From Hemicentrotus pulcherrimus (lineage: Eukaryota; Echinodermata; Echinoidea; Camarodonta; Strongylocentrotidae): a DNA stretch of 14,058 nucleotides. Position numbers and translations under genes: made by a program. The DNA is taken from positions 1-14,058 of the forward strand of contig BEXV01005897.1 of the NCBI GenBank assembly GCA_003118195.1, written 5' to 3'. The notes under the pieces are model-generated. The model had not been told where the DNA came from. It was given only the letters and a program-made list of their open reading frames with translations, and did not search any database. Below are positions 9,799-14,058 of this stretch, in pieces. Position 1 is the stretch's first letter. Each line of letters opens with the position of its first letter.

Positions 9799-9858
9799 AA
9801 GGATTGCTACCATTCCTTCGTTTGTGTTCTCATTCTCAGTTATTACGCCAAGATTTTC
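9769..9858 (-). CDS. DUF6589 gene exon 4 (short, 3' end altered by SINE)
   Basis: The exon starts after CACATCTTAG with ENLGVITENENTNEGMVAIL, which I recognise as the LGVI-x-x-NE-N...M-V-x-ILD segment between the first and second acidic motifs of DUF6589 proteins. It then runs into five AAT codons, the complement of the (ATT)n tail of a SINE-like repeat. The proposed end uses a GTATAG donor inside that repeat and keeps phase 0. The upstream border is firm; the downstream border is a guess, and the insertion may simply have disrupted the exon. Confidence 0.6.
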
Positions 9859-10234
9859 CTAAGATGTGAGAGTGACAAAAAAAAAATCACATAAATTAAA
9901 TAAAATGCATTATTATGTAGTTTGTGTACTTGGAATTTACTTACCAGGGTGTGGTGGTTATTGTACAGTATCTTATGAATGTGAAAATACATCCTGAAAG
10001 AAAAGCTGCAGATAAATGTGTAAAAGTAAAACATGATTTTATCACGGCAATCTCTGCCTCTCCCTGTTATAAAACTGACTGAAAATATGGAGGGACTATG
10101 ATAGGCAGAGAGTAATCACTGATTTACAAATATGATAAGTGTAAATTAACTACATAATATGATGATAAATGCATTAGATAAAAATTAATAACAGTTTAAA
10201 AAGTAAAGAAGTAAAAGCAAGTACATGTAATTAC
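9859..10234 (-). other. Intron 3 of the DUF6589 gene
   Basis: 376-bp GT-AG intron (donor GTAATT, acceptor CTCACATCTTAG). It is AT-rich with no content I recognise. Confidence 0.65.
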
Positions 10235-11040
10235 CACATGACTCTTTTTCTTTGTCTCGTTCATGTACTGGTGCTGAATATGACTAGGGACGAAAGATCC
10301 CATCCAGTCTAAGGAGGGAATGTTCTTGGCAATGCAATGGCCAATTAATGTGGCCCACTCATTCCTGAGGTGCTCGTTGTCTTCCAATGAGGGTAACAAT
10401 GTTGTCAATGGAACCTTCCTGATGTCAGCTGGAGGTGGTGTTTCACTTGAGAGATTGTGGTCTACTATTCTATTTTCAACTGCAAGGAAGTGGTAGTAGT
10501 GAAGATCTTTGGTTTTGTCCATCATAGTTGATTGTCTTGGCTGTATACGCAGGTCCACATTATCCCCATTAAGCATATATCCTGGATGCCTACTTTTGTT
10601 CAGTTCTTCGAGATCATGTTGTGCACCACTATCCCCACCTTGAATCTTTTCTTGAAGTTCTTTTTCAGTCTTGTATTCTTCTTCTAGCTTTTCTTCCATT
10701 GAAGCACAGTTTGGTCATAGTCTTTACCATAAGTCACCTGCTTATGTAAAACAGTTTCATATGCAACACTGACACCTCGTGAATGTAGTCTTTTGATACA
10801 TTTTGCGCTACCCCCACCTTGCTTTACTGTCAGTCCAGTCATTGTTTGATGTGCATTAAGATCTCTATTTCTAAGGTATAGCAGTGTTCCTGCTGCTGAC
10901 ATTATTCCTGGTTGGATGGTTTCATAACTCTTCTTTTTTCTTTTGTGCAGATGTGGGTTGACTGCTGCAGCTTTTAAGCAAGTAAGCAATAGGGGTGCTC
11001 TTTCCTCAAGTTCTTTCTCTTGCGCTTTGTGGGACCAAGT
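10235..11040 (-). CDS. DUF6589 gene exon 3 with one-base deletion
   Basis: This is the start of the catalytic core. The first reading frame runs from TWSHKAQEKELEERAP through MSAAGTLLYL and KQGGGSAKC to YDQTVLQW, and hits a TAG at 10684-10686. The next frame is open from there to the donor GTG|GTAATT and contains GDNVDLRI (first candidate catalytic Asp, around 10553-10564) and DLHYYHFLAVENRI. The exon is 806 bp; one more base would make it 269 codons and keep phase 0 at both ends. That points to a single-base deletion near 10690-10720, or a sequencing error in an A-rich stretch. Confidence 0.8.
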
Positions 11041-11515
11041 CTGAAATATGAATTCAAAGAGATAAAGAAAGTTTAATATTTTGGAAATGCATTTATGATA
11101 AAAAAGATTAAATAAATACTTTCATTGATATTCTTTATTTCAAGATACATTCTTTCTTGTTTTACCCTGAAATGTTTTATTTTCTTTGCCCCAGAAAGTT
11201 TGATCCACACAAAGTGACTTGGTACCGGTAATATATATATAGACAAGTTGTCTACGGCTTTTCGGTAATCTATCAAATTAATATCTATTCCATTATTCAT
11301 ATTGTAATTAAATCTACAACAGTGCATATTCCAGGCAAAATATTTTATTTTCTTCTCCCAAAACATAACATCCTCAGATTTATATTGAAATTTAGTCCAA
11401 AGAGAGAAAAGGTAGCGTAACACAGTCAAAAACTAGAAATAGCTACCGTATATGTAATCACTGTAATACATTTGCTGCTTGTAAGTGTCGGCTTGCATGG
11501 TGATGTAGATATCCA

Positions 11516-11681
11516 GTAGGCTTGCGGGTGCACCATGTGTGAGAGAGAGAGAGAGGATTGAGGAGTCCTGAAAGGACTCTGAAAAGGTAATCTTTCTTGG
11601 GGGTGTGTAGTCCTGAAAAGGGCTGTTTATCTTTCTTAGCTTATAGTTCTAAGGAGAACTATAGTGCTTGAAGAGGACTCC

Positions 11682-11714
<33 letters not shown>

Positions 11715-11737
11715 ACATGGTGCAGCCGCAAGGCTAC
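11516..11737. mobile_element. MITE with ~55-60 bp inverted repeats nested in intron 2
   Basis: The left arm (11516-11568) runs GTAGGCTTGCGGGTGCACC, then ATGTGTGAGAGA and so on, to GGATTGAGGAGTCC. The right arm (11675-11737) is its reverse complement with few changes, apart from a longer (CT)n tract. Both arms therefore carry a GA/CT microsatellite at the same place. The core has no open frame but holds two hairpins: TATAGTTCT/AGAACTATA at about 11642-11663, and a histone-like stem-loop at 11609-11624. I see no clear target duplication. It is non-autonomous and was probably moved by another transposase, since its arms do not resemble the ends of the large element. Confidence 0.85.
11591..11624 (-). 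promoter_or_regulatory. Histone mRNA 3'-end signal look-alike (stem-loop plus HDE)
   Basis: Read on the minus strand, 11624-11609 is AGCCCTTTTCAGGACT. It has the UUUC loop and six-base arms of the replication-dependent histone stem-loop, with one C-A mismatch, and is followed by ACACA. Nine bases further on comes CAAGAAAGA (11599-11591), the exact classical histone downstream element that pairs with U7 snRNA. The order and spacing fit real histone 3' ends. It lies inside the MITE, so it is probably a captured fossil rather than part of a histone gene here. Confidence 0.65.
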
Positions 11738-11878
11738 CCGTGATACATTTATTGGTGATAGACACCTTGATCACTACTGCAAAACAATTTCTTTTCTTTT
11801 CAATCTGAGTTTTAAGTTTTGTATTAAATATTATATTAACTAATTGAAGGTCACACTCTTCTTAATTTGAATACTAAC

Positions 11879-12025
11879 CTCTAATGCTTCTTTGCTTGAA
11901 TCCCGAAAGGAAGACGGTGTTGCAGAACTACACAATACTGAACACTCCTTGGAGATCTCTTCAGCGACATATTTGTGTATGTCTCTTATCCCATATTCAG
12001 TTGTCTGTATTGCAGCATCTGCTGG
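11879..12025 (-). CDS. DUF6589 gene exon 2
   Basis: Exon 2 has 49 codons, in phase 0 at both ends (acceptor TCCTTTCAG, donor GAG|GTTAGT). It encodes PADAAIQTTEYGIRDIHKYV, followed by a stretch with SATPSSFRDSSKEALE. I recall a similar helix and S-S-x-R-x-S-K-E-x-L segment ahead of the core in animal DUF6589 proteins, which supports the splice model. Confidence 0.78.
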
Positions 12026-12448
12026 CTGAAAGGATAGAAAACAGATCATTAATCACGTGGCAAACAATGCTAATACTATGTCCACAGATGATACAGAAAA
12101 CATAACCATACAACTATATTTTATATAACAGCAAAGTGGTGGACTAATCGTCATATAGTCCCCAAGTCTTCTTCTTGTTGATGGTTTACTGCTTGAAAAA
12201 AAACATATAGAAGAAACACAATTAACTTTTACCATCAAGTCTGATTTGAATTGAATGAACTAAGGTACCAGATAAATTTGTTATGCAAGTTTGCAAGTAT
12301 ACTGTTTATTTGAATATTGAAATATTTGATTGGAATTAAAATTTCAAAATTTGTGAAAATTATCTAGACCCTACATGATAAGAAATTGCTATACTGATAA
12401 GCTTACTAATTTTGTGCTTTATTTTGTAAGGCAATCTGATAAACTTAC
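12026..12448 (-). other. Intron 1 of the DUF6589 gene
   Basis: GT-AG intron with donor GTAAGT and acceptor CTATCCTTTCAG. It contains one exon-like segment near 12120-12196 that does not keep the frame; see the rejected list. Confidence 0.7.
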
Positions 12449-13138
12449 TGCTGATGAAAATGCTCCAGTTGAAAAATTAAGTTTCTTTCGGGTTCTGGCC
12501 GCTGCTGTGATCTTCTGGGTTTTTGCTGTGCGTTCTAGTGAAACCACAGGACTTTCACATGTCTTGCTCATCCTTTTCTTCCGCACGGATGGTGTGGAAG
12601 ACTTGCCCGAAGAGATGGAAATATTGCCTGTATTGGCTTCATTGTTATACTGGGTTAACTGTAACCTTGACGCTGCAATGGGTCCCGAGACTGAAGCTGA
12701 AACTGCCTGATACTGAGAGTTCTCCTCGTGCTGCCAATGGAAGGCATGTTTCAAGATGGTGGCCGTTTCTGCTGCTTTTTCAACCTTCTGTTTACAGGAC
12801 ACACAGATCTTCCTAGTAGCAGCAGATAAATCTATGCTTTTGTCTTGGCCAGCCACAACTAAAATCTTTTGTGCTAACTCTTTAGTTAGATGTGTGTATT
12901 TCCTGAAAGTCACAAGTGCTCGACCACATACACAACACACACGAAATGATGATCTCGTACTACTACCACTAGTAGTAGTAATAGCTGTAATACTACTACT
13001 AAACCTAGTCGTACTCACTGCATCATGCTCTGAGACCGCGGAGCAAGCACTTGTTGAAGGAGGCTGCTGCCGTGAAGTTCCCTTAGAATTTGAAGAACTA
13101 TCCAACACTGAAACGAGCTTGGTGGGAGTTTCTTCCAT
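12449..13138 (-). CDS. DUF6589 gene exon 1: ZAD-like zinc module
   Basis: Exon 1 has exactly 230 codons and ends at donor GCA|GTAAGT. A Ser/Thr-rich head (residues 1-65) is followed by CCVC (Cys68, Cys71) and, 40 residues on, CVSC (Cys112, Cys115). This Cx2C-x40-Cx2C pattern is that of ZAD-like N-terminal DNA-binding or dimerisation modules. The rest is a basic, low-complexity linker with RKKR and TRKK clusters that could act as nuclear localisation signals. An imperfect trinucleotide tract at about 12958-13000 encodes part of the Ser/Thr-rich head. Confidence 0.82.
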
Positions 13139-13193
13139 GATAATTTGACATTTCGTGAAAAGTCATGTAGAAGTCATATTTCATCATGATAAA

Positions 13194-13203
13194 ATTACGT
13201 AAT
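13194..13203 (-). promoter_or_regulatory. ATTACGTAAT palindrome upstream of the DUF6589 start
   Basis: This perfect 10-bp palindrome lies 56 bp upstream of the ATG. TTACGTAA is the consensus for PAR-bZIP and C/EBP-type factors. Binding is inferred from the match alone. Confidence 0.45.
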
Positions 13204-13227
13204 CACAAACTAGTGAAAGCATGGGCC

Positions 13228-13346
13228 CAATTTTTGCCTGTCTTCGAGACGTCATAATTTTGAAAGCAACCAAAACATCGTCAACCTGCCAAATGTAAAT
13301 AAACTGCACGTGTGAATTTGCCTTTCTTCGAGACGTCGCAATTTTT
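13228..13346 (-). promoter_or_regulatory. Two ~30-bp direct repeats with GAGACGTC in the DUF6589 promoter
   Basis: The units at 13228-13261 and 13314-13346 share AATTT-GCCT-TCTTCGAGACGTC followed by an AATTTT end, with two changed bases between. They lie about 85 bp apart, upstream of the DUF6589 start. On the coding strand each contains GACGTCTCGAAGA, a CRE-half core. The helicase promoter carries a full CRE, so both promoters may respond to bZIP factors. Confidence 0.6.
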
Positions 13347-13781
13347 TGTCAACACTATCATCCATTACGCACAGAGTAAACTCTACGCAGTACGAATCAC
13401 GTAAAGCAATTACTTGGACACAAGGACTAAACCTAAGACTACAACATTGAACGAAAATGAGTTGGACTAGTTCATTTTACAAACAGGGAATGTGTAATCA
13501 TGTCACTTACAATATTTAGCTCAATTCATTGATTGCTTCCTAATTTATTGCAATTATGCATGTAAAATAGATTTAAATGTGATATCTTGTATTCATCATT
13601 CATATATTCAACTCAAAAGCAAAATTTATAAACGTTTTTTTAACCTTTTCTTACATGCTTTGATATTGAACGAATCACGAACGAAGCCAACTGGGAGATC
13701 ACCGTTCTAATTGGTCAATAAATCCAAAGTAGGCGTATTGGCTTGCTAATATGTATCTATGAATAATTCACGCGGAGCAGT
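13347..13781. other. 5' region of the DUF6589 gene, nothing else recognised
   Basis: This is non-coding sequence between the promoter repeats and the right terminal repeat. An ATTGGTCAAT string near 13710 is a CCAAT box on the minus strand. An untranslated first exon could lie here, but I cannot place one. Confidence 0.4.
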
Positions 13782-13897
13782 GAAATCTACTTTCCAAAAG
13801 GCCTCGTGACATACGTCACTCGTTCCCGCGTTCACCCGGGGTATCTAGACTCATCTCAGCCGCTTAGCCAGAGTCACGAGGCCTTGTCAAAAGGCTA
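13782..13897 (-). repeat. Right terminal inverted repeat
   Basis: It ends in GGCCTTGTCAAAAGGCTA, which mirrors the left tip at 16 of 18 positions. It holds the same blocks in the same order: GAAATC, ACTTT, AAAGGC, CGTTCACCC and the TAG-CTC-CGCT block. Inside it, AAGGCCTCGTGAC (13798-13810) and GTCACGAGGCCTT (13873-13885) form a perfect 13-bp stem around a 62-base loop. Confidence 0.82.
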
Positions 13898-13906
13898 GAC
13901 CGATAT
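13898..13906. repeat. Right target-site duplication (9 bp)
   Basis: GACCGATAT follows the right tip directly and matches GACTGATAT at the left end at 8 of 9 positions. Host flank without recognised features follows to 14058. Confidence 0.8.
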
Positions 13907-14058
13907 AAGAGATGTTTTTCGCCAATTCTTCGATTTTTCACAAAAACAATGTTGGCAGAAGTGAAAAAGCGTAGAGTTCGATTGATGCAAGATGTATTTT
14001 ATAAGCTTTTAAGGCCATGAAAGTTACACATTTTTCGATTTTCAACCGGAAGTTGTGT

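Larger units (their letters stand above)
11041..11878 (-). other. Intron 2 of the DUF6589 gene, with nested MITE
   Basis: 838-bp GT-AG intron (donor GTTAGT, acceptor CATATTTCAG). A 222-bp inverted-repeat element occupies 11516-11737. The rest is AT-rich with no recognisable content; the minus-strand open frame at 11073-11429 has no protein-like features. Confidence 0.75.
7867..13138 (-). pseudogene. DUF6589-type putative DDE transposase, six exons, frameshifted
   Basis: Six minus-strand exons, 13138-12449, 12025-11879, 11040-10235, 9858-9769, 9641-9444 and 8952-7867, all join in phase 0 at GT-AG borders and would give about 1,005 aa. The order fits my recollection of animal DUF6589 proteins: a ZAD-like zinc module, a helical linker, the segment with MSAAG and GGGSAK, then GDNVD, SGGDLLTCER, VIWKVLYS, a C2H2 finger and RENEHHNRVFK. 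The acidic residues of GDNVD, GGD and ENEHHNR are the best candidates for a metal-binding DDE/RNase H-type triad. By inference it binds the terminal repeats and cuts and joins DNA in the nucleus. The ATG at 13136-13138 has a strong context (ATCATGG). Exon 3 is one base short of keeping frame, so the reading frame is broken. A SINE-like repeat at the exon 4/5 border may add further damage. The catalytic assignment is inference from the motifs. Confidence 0.83.
306..13897. mobile_element. 13.6-kb DNA transposon: RecQ-like helicase plus DUF6589 transposase
   Basis: The element is delimited by inverted repeats at 306-428 and 13782-13897 and by an abutting 9-bp target-site duplication. It holds two convergent, intron-bearing genes: a RecQ-like helicase on the plus strand and a DUF6589-type protein with a putative DDE triad on the minus strand. 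Each gene starts just inside one terminal repeat. The ends diverge from each other (about two thirds identical beyond the tip), and the transposase gene has a frameshift and two nested repeat insertions, so this copy is probably an old, immobile one. The superfamily is not certain: the 9-bp duplication recalls Mutator-like elements, while the EHHNR-type C-terminal acidic motif recalls KDZ/DUF6589 proteins. The helicase could have been carried as cargo, but its placement between the ends argues for a regular component. Confidence 0.82.

Noticed and set aside
10684..10720. Programmed -1 frameshifting in exon 3
   Set aside because: No classical slippery heptamer is in the right frame and I saw no obvious downstream stem-loop or pseudoknot; a deletion or sequencing error is simpler.
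11073..11429. 118-aa minus-strand open frame in intron 2
   Set aside because: It is Ile/Lys/Tyr-rich AT-driven sequence without family motifs and is separated from exon 3 by a good acceptor.
11516..11737. MITE as a derivative of the large transposon
   Set aside because: Its arms (GTAGGCTTGCGG...) share nothing with the TAGCCTTT tips of the large element.
12120..12196. Possible extra exon in intron 1 of the DUF6589 gene (minus strand, encoding KPSTRRRLGDYM and more)
   Set aside because: It has a fair acceptor (TTTTCAAGCAG) but is read only in a phase that exon 1 cannot supply, in phase 0 it starts with a stop, and no good donor follows. Exons 1 and 2 join in phase 0 without it.
304..13897. 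A 2-bp TA target duplication with tips starting at GCC
   Set aside because: TA is shared by the tips, but the 9-bp direct repeat directly outside TAGCC/GGCTA explains the junctions better.

Overview
The window is animal nuclear DNA, most likely from a marine invertebrate. The sequence is AT-rich, the genes have spliceosomal introns with GT-AG borders, and TACATGTA-type palindromes are frequent. There is also a SINE-like repeat with an (ATT)n tail and a histone 3'-end signal of the kind used by metazoans. I cannot name the species. The main content is one large DNA transposon that I delimit at about 306-13897 (about 13.6 kb). Its ends are imperfect terminal inverted repeats of about 120 bp with tips TAGCCTTT.../...AAAGGCTA. 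They are flanked directly by a 9-bp target-site duplication (GACTGATAT at 297-305, GACCGATAT at 13898-13906). Layout from left to right: a degenerate ACCATAG minisatellite (1-165) and unique host flank; left TIR (306-428); a promoter with CCAAT, CRE and octamer motifs; and a two-exon RecQ-like DNA helicase gene on the plus strand (567-2987, 612 aa). Then comes about 4.5 kb of non-coding DNA (3409-7866) with TACATGTA motifs, a polypurine tract, G12 and C12 runs, a hairpin and an (AT)13 tract. After it lies a six-exon gene on the minus strand (13138 down to 7867, about 1,005 aa) for a DUF6589-type protein, then its promoter region, the right TIR (13782-13897) and host flank. The two genes are convergent, each starting inside one TIR. 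The DUF6589 protein has a ZAD-like CxxC...CxxC N-terminus, an acidic triad in the contexts GDNVD, GGD and ENEHHNR, and a C2H2 finger. By inference it is the DDE-type transposase, with the RecQ-like helicase as an accessory enzyme acting on the excised or nicked DNA. The DUF6589 gene is slightly damaged. A one-base deletion breaks exon 3 near 10690-10720, a SINE-like element sits at the border of exons 4 and 5, and a 222-bp MITE lies in intron 2. That MITE carries what looks like a fossil histone 3'-processing signal. Exon borders, family assignments and element ends come from reading the sequence; no database search was done.
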